From the NCBI RefSeq assembly GCF_017599325.1, contig NZ_JAGFVM010000040.1:1-41573 (forward strand): 41,573 nucleotides of DNA. Reading direction: 5' to 3'. This DNA is from Marinilactibacillus kalidii. GTDB taxonomy: Bacteria > Bacillota > Bacilli > Lactobacillales > Carnobacteriaceae_A. Below are positions 16,027 through 24,602 of the stretch, in pieces (within the stretch, counting starts at the first letter, position 1; every line of letters begins with the position of its first letter). The notes under the pieces were generated by a model. The model searched no databases. It worked only from the letters and a program-made list of their open reading frames with translations, and was not told the origin of the DNA. Made by a program: the position numbers and the translations under genes.

Positions 16027-17175
16027 ATGAAGGAGTATTTAAAATTTGAAACCCGACTTTTTATTAAAGATCCAAAAGTCATTTTTCTATTTTTAAGTAT
16101 AGTAGCTTTTTTAATAGGTCTATTGGCTTATATTCCTTATCATAATATCGATAGTATCAATGATAAAACGCAGATAGAGCTAAATTTAGTTAGAGATGCA
16201 ATTGCTAGTTATCCTATGCACATTGTAGGGGAAAACCCTGATGCTTTTCCGGAATATAATGAAGTTTTGCAAGAATCTCAGCTTTTAGGGAGACAGGAGG
16301 TAGCGTTGAATTTTTATGAAGATCTGCAAGCATACTCAGAGATAGGATTGGCGTTAGCTGATAATCGAGTTAATGCTCATGAGATAGGGTATGACGAAAT
16401 AAGTTCCTCTTATACAGTTCCATATGAGCAAGCAAGAAAAGAAGGCGTATTTTACGAATATTTATTAAGTCAAAACATTGAAATTGAAAGAAATGCAGAA
16501 AACACCGTAAGTTATATAGTGATAGCAACTAGTTATTTTAGTAGTGTATTTTTCTTGTTTATTTTATTTTTATCGAATGATATTTTGACCAAGGATGTAG
16601 AACATAAAACTTTGTTAAGGTCTTTTCCGATAGATGAGAATCAAAAAACCGTAAGCAAGTTAATAATACATACCGTGGTAACACTAACCTCATTAACTGG
16701 CTTATTTCTATTAGGATATACCATCGCATCTTTTGTATTTAGGTCAGGAAATTTAGATTATCCTCAAATCTTATTTACGGGTACGGGATATGAGGGCATA
16801 ACTACTGTTCAGTATTTAGTAAGAACTCTTTTGCTAGCTGCGGTCCTTCTTGTACACACTATACTGTTATCAGCAGTATTAAATTCTATACTTAATAATA
16901 AATATCTAACCATTTTTGCAGGTGGGAGTTTGTATGTCATGAGCTTTCTCTTTTCAAGTTCAATTAGTTTTTTCAAATATACACCCTTAAATTACTTGAA
17001 TATAACAGATGTCCTAAGTGGCGTATCAGCTGATAAGTTTAATCAGAGCTCCAATACTTTTAGTAGAGCAACGTTCATACTATTGATATGGAGTGTCATT
17101 TATATTATTGTTCTATCATTATTTTTCTCTCGAAAAAATAAAATTGAAGCTAAACCTGTAAGGGAGGGAAATTGA
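16027..17175 (+). CDS. ABC-2 type permease, probable immunity/export subunit 1
   Basis: 382 residues. It has one N-terminal span (about 18-35), a large extracytoplasmic region (about 40-160) and five further spans. The sequence SNDILTKDVEHKTLLRSFPI after the second span is shared almost unchanged with the next gene, so the two are paralogous half-permeases. They probably pair with the ATPase at 18395, the arrangement of LanE/LanG with LanF. They are larger than ordinary LanE/LanG, which lack the big outer loop. SD AAAGGAG is 8 bases before ATG and 15 bases after lanC. Confidence 0.75.
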   Translation: MKEYLKFETRLFIKDPKVIFLFLSIVAFLIGLLAYIPYHNIDSINDKTQIELNLVRDAIASYPMHIVGENPDAFPEYNEVLQESQLLGRQEVALNFYEDLQAYSEIGLALADNRVNAHEIGYDEISSSYTVPYEQARKEGVFYEYLLSQNIEIERNAENTVSYIVIATSYFSSVFFLFILFLSNDILTKDVEHKTLLRSFPIDENQKTVSKLIIHTVVTLTSLTGLFLLGYTIASFVFRSGNLDYPQILFTGTGYEGITTVQYLVRTLLLAAVLLVHTILLSAVLNSILNNKYLTIFAGGSLYVMSFLFSSSISFFKYTPLNYLNITDVLSGVSADKFNQSSNTFSRATFILLIWSVIYIIVLSLFFSRKNKIEAKPVREGN

Positions 17176-17176
17176 T

Positions 17177-18382
17177 ATGAAAGTATATTATTTATTTGAA
17201 ATAAAATCTTTCATCAGAAACAAAAAGAATATAGCAGCATTTATATTGTTATTGTTAGCTACATTGTACTACTCAATTATCTTATCACCTGAGTATGTAC
17301 CGAATGAAAGAATTAATGAAACTGAAATAAGACAAGATTATGAAGAAATGACTAGTTGGTTAGATAACATGCGAGGAGACGGAATAAGTGAAGGATCTGC
17401 ATTTGCATTGAGCTACTTTCCGGAGCTGATCGAACTAAACGAAAAACGTCTAGCTTCACTAGAGGAAGAAGATTTTCAAACTTATGCGGAAACCACTTCA
17501 GATTGGTACCTTTATCAAGATGATTGGATTTATTCTAGCCCTGAATTTCTATCGTATAACAGAGCTTATTATGGTATTGAACAAGACTATCCTCAACAAG
17601 AGGGGCGGTATTGGTATATGGATACCGCTAATAGATACGAAGCATACACTAATATGACGAGAGAAATTAATCCATCAATCTTAGAAGAGAAAACTGGGCT
17701 TCAAACTGGTTTTAGAGTCTGGAATACCACATTAGTACCAGTTGTTCTGATAGGATTAGTCGTAATTTATTCAAATGACATAGTTACTAAAGATAAAAAA
17801 CACCTCTCTCTAGTTAGGAGTTTTCCAATCTCATTTAGCGGTAAACTTTTGGCAAAAACAGCAGTAGTTTTAACAGCGAGTTTGTTTACATCTATATTAT
17901 TATTTATGTTAGGTATTACGATTGTCAGTTTTAAAAATGGGTTCGGCAGTTTTTCTATACCAGTATCTATCTTTAAAGGTCCGATACTTTCTGTAGCTAA
18001 CTACGATACTATTACTATTGGAACTTTTTATCTACAAGCTTTTGCATTACTATTAATGATTTCATATGCTTTTACAAGATTCTGTGTCTTGTGCAGTTTA
18101 TTATTTAAAAATGAATACGTCACGTTACTGATTGGTGGAGCACTCATATTTACTGAGAGACTGTATTATATTCGAGGCGTTGGCTATTTCTCCAATTTAG
18201 ATTTAATACCTTCTTCATTTTTCTCTATTGGACAGGTACTATCTGGCTATCAGAATCATCTTTATAATTCTTCCTCAATATCTTTTCAAAATGGAATACT
18301 TTCTATTTTGGTACTAATATTGGTAATTGAACTATCTCTCTTTATAGTAAATAAGATACCTTTCGTTCGATCATATGTGTAA
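17177..18382 (+). CDS. ABC-2 type permease, probable immunity/export subunit 2
   Basis: 401 residues with the same layout as the previous gene: an N-terminal span, a large outer region rich in Trp/Tyr/Glu (about 45-175), then about five spans. It keeps SNDIVTKDKKHLSLVRSFPI. One base separates it from the upstream gene and 12 bases from the ATPase gene, so the three are surely one operon. The likely role is protection from, or export of, the lanthipeptide, inferred from context. Confidence 0.75.
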   Translation: MKVYYLFEIKSFIRNKKNIAAFILLLLATLYYSIILSPEYVPNERINETEIRQDYEEMTSWLDNMRGDGISEGSAFALSYFPELIELNEKRLASLEEEDFQTYAETTSDWYLYQDDWIYSSPEFLSYNRAYYGIEQDYPQQEGRYWYMDTANRYEAYTNMTREINPSILEEKTGLQTGFRVWNTTLVPVVLIGLVVIYSNDIVTKDKKHLSLVRSFPISFSGKLLAKTAVVLTASLFTSILLFMLGITIVSFKNGFGSFSIPVSIFKGPILSVANYDTITIGTFYLQAFALLLMISYAFTRFCVLCSLLFKNEYVTLLIGGALIFTERLYYIRGVGYFSNLDLIPSSFFSIGQVLSGYQNHLYNSSSISFQNGILSILVLILVIELSLFIVNKIPFVRSYV

Positions 18383-18394
18383 AGGAGAATTGAT

Positions 18395-19303
18395 ATGTTA
18401 AAAATAAGTAAAATTTATAAATCTTTTGGAAAAAAAGAAATATTAAAAGAAGTAGATTTTGAAGCAAATAGAGGAGAAATAATTGGACTGGTAGCACCAA
18501 ATGGAACAGGCAAGTCAACTATTTTAAATATTATTATGAACTTTCTTTCTCCAGACTCAGGCAGCATATCAATATCTGATAAGTATGACTATAGTTCTAA
18601 AAAATTAGAAATAAAAATGCATCAACATCTTTCTTTTTTACCAGAATTGAGCGACCTTTATGAAGAACTCAATGGACTTGAACACTTAAGGCTGTATGCA
18701 AAAATGTGGAAAAAAGACGTAAGAAGAATAGAAGTAATCATAAGTGATCTTAATATGGAAAGTTACGTAAAAAAACCTGTTAGAACCTATTCTCTTGGAA
18801 TGAGACAAAGGTTAGCGTTTGCGATGTTACTTGCTGCGGATACAGACATAATGTTAATGGATGAAGTTATGAACGGGCTTGACCCTGACAATGTAACATT
18901 AATAACAAATATTTTGATAAAGTTAAAATCTCAAGGGAAAATTATTTTAATAGCTTCACACTTACTGGATAATCTGGACTTATATGCTGACAGGATTCTT
19001 TTTTTTAGAAATGGAAATATTCTTTTAGAGACGAGAGAAGAAGATAAAGACAACCTAGATCAAACATATATAAAAATACACTTAAATACAAAAGAATATC
19101 AAAGAATAATCAGTAATAAAACTATTCCAAAAGGTAGCCGTTATATTGCCGATAAAATATTAGCAATTCCACTCAAAGAACTATCAAAAGATGAAATAAG
19201 CAATTTGATTCAATTTTTCCTTGACCAAAACATATTGAATATAACCATAGGCCAAATTGGAACTGCTGAATGGTACGAGGAATTTTACAATAAGATGGTT
19301 TAA
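18395..19303 (+). CDS. ABC transporter ATPase, LanF-like
   Basis: 302 residues. Walker A is APNGTGKST (near residue 38), the signature is YSLGMRQRLAFAM, Walker B is IMLMDEVMNGLDP, and the switch histidine is in IASHLLDNL. The usual DEP after Walker B is DEV here, as in some drug/bacteriocin-immunity ATPases. It powers the two permeases just upstream. SD AAAGGAG is present. By position it is the LanF-like immunity ATPase. Confidence 0.85.
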   Translation: MLKISKIYKSFGKKEILKEVDFEANRGEIIGLVAPNGTGKSTILNIIMNFLSPDSGSISISDKYDYSSKKLEIKMHQHLSFLPELSDLYEELNGLEHLRLYAKMWKKDVRRIEVIISDLNMESYVKKPVRTYSLGMRQRLAFAMLLAADTDIMLMDEVMNGLDPDNVTLITNILIKLKSQGKIILIASHLLDNLDLYADRILFFRNGNILLETREEDKDNLDQTYIKIHLNTKEYQRIISNKTIPKGSRYIADKILAIPLKELSKDEISNLIQFFLDQNILNITIGQIGTAEWYEEFYNKMV

Positions 19304-19335
19304 TAAAGAAAATTGTTGACTGGGAGGACGTTACC

Positions 19336-21111
19336 GTGAAAGAAAAAGTTAAGCTAGCTAAAATAATCATTCTTGAACTCTACGAATTCCAATCGAACAT
19401 TTTTCTGATGATTTTAGTCAACATACTATTATTAACGTGTATACCTTTTTTGCAGTTGGTTTTGTCCTCTCAAGTCATTAGCTGGCTAATAAATGGTATT
19501 TCTATTGATGTGTATTTAGCAAGACTAATACTTTTTATTGGGCTTATTGGAATTGGACAAGTAGCTCAGTCCTTTTTGAACGTTTACTTTGAGGAGAAAA
19601 TCAATTATTTCAGAACGCAATCTATGTACAAAATTAAAAAGAAGTACCTTTCGCTTGATTATCCCTTAATCATAGGAAAAGAATCTCAAATAAGATATAA
19701 CAATGCTAATGAACTTAATTATAGTAATGGATCTTTATTTATTCGAATTATTTCAGAGATTATAAACTTAGGTAACGCAATATTAGGGTTAATCTTGTAC
19801 ATCACCGTTCTTAGTCAACTAGACTCTTTATTTTTGGTGTTAATTTCGATATTTATTATTTCAGCTGCTTTATTAAATTTCCTTCAGGTTAGATTGGATA
19901 AGAAACTATTTAATGAAATAGCCGTCAACACACAAAAGCTGAAGTACTTAAGTAAAATTTATGGAGAATCAAAATTACTAAAAGACGTAAGAACATTTAG
20001 GATGCAAGAATGGTTTGAAAAAATTGAGAATCAGACAAGAAATTCTTATTACAACACTTTACTTCCAAAGGTCAAGTTAAGTTTAATTGAGAGTTCTATC
20101 TTAACTATAGGTGTACTATTAATGTCTGCTTTATCATATTTTCGAAGTGTTAATATGATTATATCTGGTGATATTCCAGTTTCTAGTTTTGTTATTTTTG
20201 CAGGTTCAGTGACTATCTTAGCTCAAACAGCAATGGGGTTTATTACTTCCATGGGAGATGCTACTAGAAGTCTTAATGAAATAAAGATATATGATGATTT
20301 TATGTCTCAAAAGCAAGTTTTCAATCATAATAAAGGTCAATTAATTCCTAAAGGGCGAATCACAATTGAACTAAGAAATATATCGTATACTTATCCAGAT
20401 AACTCTGATCCAACGATAAATAATTTATCTCTAATGATACAAAATTTCGAAAAAATAGCTTTAGTTGGGGGGAATGGGTCAGGGAAATCTACTCTAATCA
20501 AACTTATTACCGGTCTTTTGAATCCTGATGAAGGGATAATATTGATTAATGGTATTCCAAGAAATCTGTTTAATATTAATGATTACTATTCTTTATTTTC
20601 TCCGGTTTTTCAAGAGAAGTATTTATTAACCTATACAATTAAAGAGACAATATTGCAAGGACTAGATTACAAAAAGGAAAAGTATGAAAGAGTATTAAAG
20701 ATAAGCGGTATGTTAACTGTTGTCAAAAATCTAGATTTAGGAGATGAAACGAAAATAGTTAAGGCTGTTTATAACAATGGGATTAATTTATCTGGAGGAC
20801 AGTTGCAAAAATTGAAACTTGCCCAAGCACTATACAAAGATTCTCCTATTCTAATACTAGATGAACCTACGGCAGCATTAGATCCGATTGCAGAGCATGA
20901 AGTTTATAAAGCATATTTTCGTCTTTCAGATAATAAGATGTCTATATTCATATCACATCGCCTTGCATCTACAAAATTCTGTGATAGAGTGATTTTTTTG
21001 AAAAATGGAAAGATTTCTGAGTCAGGAACTCATCAAAGCCTTATGAACAAAAAAAGCGACTATTATGAGCTTTTCGAGGCACAATCGTACTATTATAGGG
21101 ATGTTAATTAG
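19336..21111 (+). CDS. ABC exporter (TMD-NBD), LanT-like subunit 1
   Basis: 591 residues. A six-span exporter domain (about 1-330) is followed by an ATPase domain with Walker A GGNGSGKST, signature LSGGQLQKLKLAQAL, Walker B LILDEPTAALD and the switch histidine in ISHRLAST. There is no N-terminal C39 peptidase domain, as expected for class I LanT. The GTG start follows GGGAGG by 8 bases. A second exporter gene follows directly, so the two may form a heterodimer. Confidence 0.85.
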   Translation: MKEKVKLAKIIILELYEFQSNIFLMILVNILLLTCIPFLQLVLSSQVISWLINGISIDVYLARLILFIGLIGIGQVAQSFLNVYFEEKINYFRTQSMYKIKKKYLSLDYPLIIGKESQIRYNNANELNYSNGSLFIRIISEIINLGNAILGLILYITVLSQLDSLFLVLISIFIISAALLNFLQVRLDKKLFNEIAVNTQKLKYLSKIYGESKLLKDVRTFRMQEWFEKIENQTRNSYYNTLLPKVKLSLIESSILTIGVLLMSALSYFRSVNMIISGDIPVSSFVIFAGSVTILAQTAMGFITSMGDATRSLNEIKIYDDFMSQKQVFNHNKGQLIPKGRITIELRNISYTYPDNSDPTINNLSLMIQNFEKIALVGGNGSGKSTLIKLITGLLNPDEGIILINGIPRNLFNINDYYSLFSPVFQEKYLLTYTIKETILQGLDYKKEKYERVLKISGMLTVVKNLDLGDETKIVKAVYNNGINLSGGQLQKLKLAQALYKDSPILILDEPTAALDPIAEHEVYKAYFRLSDNKMSIFISHRLASTKFCDRVIFLKNGKISESGTHQSLMNKKSDYYELFEAQSYYYRDVN

Positions 21112-21125
21112 AGGAGGGGAGCTCA

Positions 21126-22961
21126 ATCAATAATCTTAATCATTTTGTTCGTGCTTTCCTTGATTTGTTTAAAGTAGGAAAAAAGTACTATGGATTCTTA
21201 ATTATTCATTCTTTTACAACATCAAGTTTACCTTTTCTAGGATATATATATACGACACGTATAGTTGATGCGTTAACTAGAAATAGCATAACTAGAATCC
21301 AGAATTATGTAATAGTATACCTTGTGCTTTCAGGTTTACTGCAAATGATCAGTAAAAGTATTGAGCCTTTACTCGAGAATGAAGAAACTTTACTTATAAG
21401 AGATCTATTTGCCATCCCTCATAGAAAAATGTTAACTACGAGATACGATATTGCAGAAAAATCTACAACAAGAGAAAAATTAAGTTTAATAGACAGGAAC
21501 AACTCAAGTAGTCCATCTTCATTAGTATTGATAAGCATTAAACTAAAAAAAATTATACCTTTAACAATTTCAGTATTATGGGTAATGATACTAATACGAC
21601 CTTTATTTGCTGTCGATACTACCCTTATTGCTAATAGCTATAGCTATAGCTATAGCTGGCTGGAGCCTCATAAAGTAATTGCTGGGTTTATTATTTCTTT
21701 ATTAGTAATTATTCTATTAACAAATAGTACATCTAGAAAAACTAACGAAAGACTTGAGGATATTTATAAAAAATTTGAAGTTATGAGCGCATTGTTCTCT
21801 TATGAAGATGATGTTCTACATGATATACAATCTGGAAAAGAAATAAGAATGTATAAACAAAATGAAAAAATGTTAAAAAACATAGATAAGGACAATGAAT
21901 TTTCAAAAAAAATTATTTCTGAAAATTATAAAAAAATGCGGCTTGTATCCATAGCGTCATCTGGTTTTTTTCAAACAATTAATTATCTAATATTTGCTTA
22001 TTTAGGAGTTCTTGTAGTAGTAGGGGCAATGCCAGTTGCGATGATTATTCAACTTTCAAGCGCAATAAGCCAGCTCATAACAGTTTTCCCTCAACTTTTT
22101 CAGAATGTTATGTCAGTTTTTTCATCACCAAGTACTTTGAACACATATTATGACTTCATGGATATGCCAGATCAAGAAGATAATGAAAGGCTACGTAAGG
22201 TTCTTATCTCTGAGTCGAATCAAGTAGAATTCAAGCAAGTAAGTTTCAGCTACCCCGATACGGAAAAATTAGTACTAAAGAATATTGATGCAACTTTTAA
22301 TTTTGGTAAAAGGTACGCCATAGTCGGTGAGAACGGCAGTGGGAAATCAACCTTTATTAAACTATTAACTAGACTATATGAACCCACCAGTGGAGTTATT
22401 GAAATTAATAAAGAGGATATAAACAAGTTTGAAGTTGGTACATACTTGGATCAGTTAGGTGTCGTTTTCCAAGACTTTCAATTGCCTAATTTTCCTCTTG
22501 GCCAAAACTTATCTACTGATATAACTTATGATCGAAATAAAGCCAATTCACTACTAGAAAGAGTTAACTCAAAAACTTTCGTTGAAACCCTGCCACATAG
22601 TACAGATACAGTTCTAGGGAAAGAATATGATGCTTCTGGTATTAATATGTCTGGAGGCCAAGAGCAGAGATTAGCAATAGCACGTTCATTATATAAGGGT
22701 GCTAAATTATTGATATTAGATGAACCTACTGCAGCTTTGGATCCACTAACCGAGATAGAGATATTTGAAAACTTTGATAGTATTGCTGCTGGAAACACAG
22801 CTGTTTATATTTCTCATAGATTATCTAGTACTAAGTTTTCAGATGAGATTTTAGTTTTTGATAAAGGGGAGATTGTTCAAAGAGGTTCGCATGAAGAACT
22901 TTCTAAAATAGACGGTAAATATAAAGAATTGTGGAATGCACAGGCGCAGCATTATATTTAA
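21126..22961 (+). CDS. ABC exporter (TMD-NBD), LanT-like subunit 2, unusual start
   Basis: About 611 residues if started at ATC 21126; the first conventional start (TTG 21165) gives 598. GAGGAGGGG (21111-21119) is the only SD and sits 8 bases before ATC. The 13 extra residues (NNLNHFVRAFLDLFK...) look like the amphipathic N-terminus of such exporters. The ATPase domain has GENGSGKST, MSGGQEQRLAIARSL, LLILDEPTAALD and ISHRLSST. The first outer loop holds a hexanucleotide repeat encoding SYSYSYSW. Co-operon with the previous exporter, and the last gene of the lan operon. Confidence 0.8.
   Translation: MNNLNHFVRAFLDLFKVGKKYYGFLIIHSFTTSSLPFLGYIYTTRIVDALTRNSITRIQNYVIVYLVLSGLLQMISKSIEPLLENEETLLIRDLFAIPHRKMLTTRYDIAEKSTTREKLSLIDRNNSSSPSSLVLISIKLKKIIPLTISVLWVMILIRPLFAVDTTLIANSYSYSYSWLEPHKVIAGFIISLLVIILLTNSTSRKTNERLEDIYKKFEVMSALFSYEDDVLHDIQSGKEIRMYKQNEKMLKNIDKDNEFSKKIISENYKKMRLVSIASSGFFQTINYLIFAYLGVLVVVGAMPVAMIIQLSSAISQLITVFPQLFQNVMSVFSSPSTLNTYYDFMDMPDQEDNERLRKVLISESNQVEFKQVSFSYPDTEKLVLKNIDATFNFGKRYAIVGENGSGKSTFIKLLTRLYEPTSGVIEINKEDINKFEVGTYLDQLGVVFQDFQLPNFPLGQNLSTDITYDRNKANSLLERVNSKTFVETLPHSTDTVLGKEYDASGINMSGGQEQRLAIARSLYKGAKLLILDEPTAALDPLTEIEIFENFDSIAAGNTAVYISHRLSSTKFSDEILVFDKGEIVQRGSHEELSKIDGKYKELWNAQAQHYI
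21634..21657 (+). repeat. hexanucleotide tandem repeat (ATAGCT)x4 inside exporter gene
   Basis: Four perfect ATAGCT units lie in frame and encode alternating Ser-Tyr in an outer loop between transmembrane spans. Gain or loss of a unit would add or remove two residues without breaking the frame. Confidence 0.8.
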
Positions 22962-23091
22962 ATTTCATTAGTTACAAAATTGACTTTATTGAATTTATTT
23001 TAATTGAAATGAAAAGGAAAACCTTTTAAATATTAACTTGTTTAAATTATCGACTTGAGACTATTCTTCAATCTTATTGTATTATGGAGGA

Positions 23092-23133
23092 AAAATGATA
23101 ATCCTTATTGTTAATGAATGAGGGTATCATTTT
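23092..23133 (+). terminator. hairpin downstream of the lan operon
   Basis: AAAATGATA (23092-23100) pairs with TATCATTTT (23125-23133) and CC pairs with GG inside. The T run is only four bases. It is the first hairpin after the last lan gene. Confidence 0.45.
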
Positions 23134-23196
23134 GCGACACAAGGAGTTTCTAAATAAGGTTAATTATTAATAAATTTAATAGCCTACTTTTTTACT

Positions 23197-23222
23197 AGTC
23201 ATCTAGAAACAGGTGACTTTTT
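23197..23222 (+). terminator. intrinsic terminator, second after lan operon
   Basis: AGTCATCT (23197-23204) pairs with AGGTGACT (23211-23218), one G-U pair, 6-base loop, then TTTT. Outer sequences CCTACTT and AAGTAGG extend the symmetry. It would stop readthrough from the lan operon. Confidence 0.6.
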
Positions 23223-23264
23223 AAAGAAGTAGGGTTTTAATATTGATAAGATAGGAGTCGAATA

Positions 23265-23621
23265 ATTCAAACAGGATATTTGACATATATTATACCAGTT
23301 TCAAAAAAGGTTAAGGAAAATGTTGAAAAGTTATTTTTAAACGAAAAAAGTAAGATTGATAGAAGTTAAGAAAAAACGAGAAACATTACTGCAATATCTA
23401 AACAAGTGTGCTTGCCAAATATAATAAAGGATAATGAATTAGATATAATTGTGTGGCCTGTTAGATTTAAAGCGACGGATATGAATGTAACTTAGCTAGA
23501 GTACGAACAGGTAAAAGACGGTGAACAATACTTTGATCGAGTCAAGCTACTGAATATCACTAAATGTCAGAAGGTTATAGAAGATACAATTCGCGAAAAT
23601 CAATTGAAAGTTTTGCAATAG
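23265..23621 (+). pseudogene. decayed ORF with two in-frame stops
   Basis: One frame of 119 codons keeps protein-like composition but has TAA at 23367 and TAG at 23493. It reads IIQTGYLTYIIPVSKKVK..., then after the first stop NIIKDNELDIIVWPVRFKAT, and after the second EQYFDRVKLLNITKCQKVIE, ending at 23621. No start with an SD is visible. I do not recognise the family. It lies at the right edge of the A+T-rich island and mirrors the relic at the left edge. Confidence 0.5.
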
Positions 23622-23797
23622 ATTAAATACAAAAATCAACTAATAAAAGATGTTCGAACAAAAGTCCTATCCTCATCTATTCTTTGCAGTAATAGTTTGT
23701 CATTCTGTTGTAGTATCGAAGTTTTACTCTATAAATTGCGATATGTATGATATGCTAGTAAAAGGTGTTTTTAACAGAACGATGAAGGAGGGATACA

Positions 23798-24442
23798 GTG
23801 ATTCAAAGAGGTACTGCCTTTATTATGGAGAGGGGAAACCCGTTTAAATGGGTGAGATTCTCTATTTTAACGCATACTTTGTTTGCGATCGGCAAAATTC
23901 TAATGAGTATATTGAGTTTCTCTGTTTTTCTTTTTATTCACTCTTTTTATAACGTATTGATTGTGAGAACCAAATACTTAGTGTTTCATACACATCGAGA
24001 TAAGAACCAGCAATACTCAGATGCTGAGAAAGTCTATAAGATGATCGGTTATTCGATTATCATCATCAGTTTTATTTTTGCGTTTTATTGCATGCGACTC
24101 TTTCATCCGGAATACAATATGATCGCTTATCCTAAAATCGTTGGGATTTCAGTACTGATTTTTACGTTGATTGAATTGGTTATTTCTCTTTCTGGTATTG
24201 TAAGTGCTAGGATGGAACAGAATGTATTGGCAGAGGCATTAAAGTTTATCAATATGACCTCGGCGCTAGTCTCGATTCATTTATCACAACTAACGCTGGT
24301 TTCTTTTACAAATGCGGACTACCGAGTTTCCATTCATATCGGGATCACGGGTAATATAATTGGTTTAGCTATTTTAGGCATGGGGCTTTTTATGATTAAA
24401 AGAGCGTCTGTGATGTCATTGAATAAGAATAGAATACTTTAG
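23798..24442 (+). CDS. membrane protein, about five spans, unknown function
   Basis: 214 residues. The GTG start follows AAGGAGGG by 5 bases. Hydrophobic segments lie near 25-50, 85-105, 115-140, 150-175 and 185-205, and a polar cytoplasmic-looking stretch (HTHRDKNQQYSDAEKVYK) lies between the first and second. I do not recognise a family. The gene stands alone and is followed by a terminator. A plus-strand frame at 23650-23847 upstream overlaps it and looks spurious. Confidence 0.7.
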   Translation: MIQRGTAFIMERGNPFKWVRFSILTHTLFAIGKILMSILSFSVFLFIHSFYNVLIVRTKYLVFHTHRDKNQQYSDAEKVYKMIGYSIIIISFIFAFYCMRLFHPEYNMIAYPKIVGISVLIFTLIELVISLSGIVSARMEQNVLAEALKFINMTSALVSIHLSQLTLVSFTNADYRVSIHIGITGNIIGLAILGMGLFMIKRASVMSLNKNRIL

Positions 24443-24479
24443 AAGCGGTTCGTCTTAAATCGACTGACAAGCTTCTGAT

Positions 24480-24514
24480 AAGCAGCGGGATCTTAGGATC
24501 ACTGCTGCTTTTGT
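24480..24514 (+). terminator. intrinsic terminator
   Basis: AAGCAGC (24480-24486) pairs with GCTGCTT (24504-24510), with a GATC/GATC inner pairing and TTGTT after it. It ends the preceding membrane protein gene. Confidence 0.6.
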
Positions 24515-24602
24515 TATCAGTAAGCAAAATAAGCAAATACTCGTCTATCGGTATCTGCTTATTAGTATTTATCTATTCAATTTGAGAAAACATAATGTAT
24601 CT

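Noticed and set aside
23095-23125. Eight-codon frame (MIILIVNE) after GGAGG downstream of the lan operon
   Set aside because: Too short, and it lies within a terminator-like hairpin.
23650-23847. 65-codon plus-strand frame upstream of the 23798 gene
   Set aside because: No SD, overlaps the well-supported GTG start region of the next gene in another frame.
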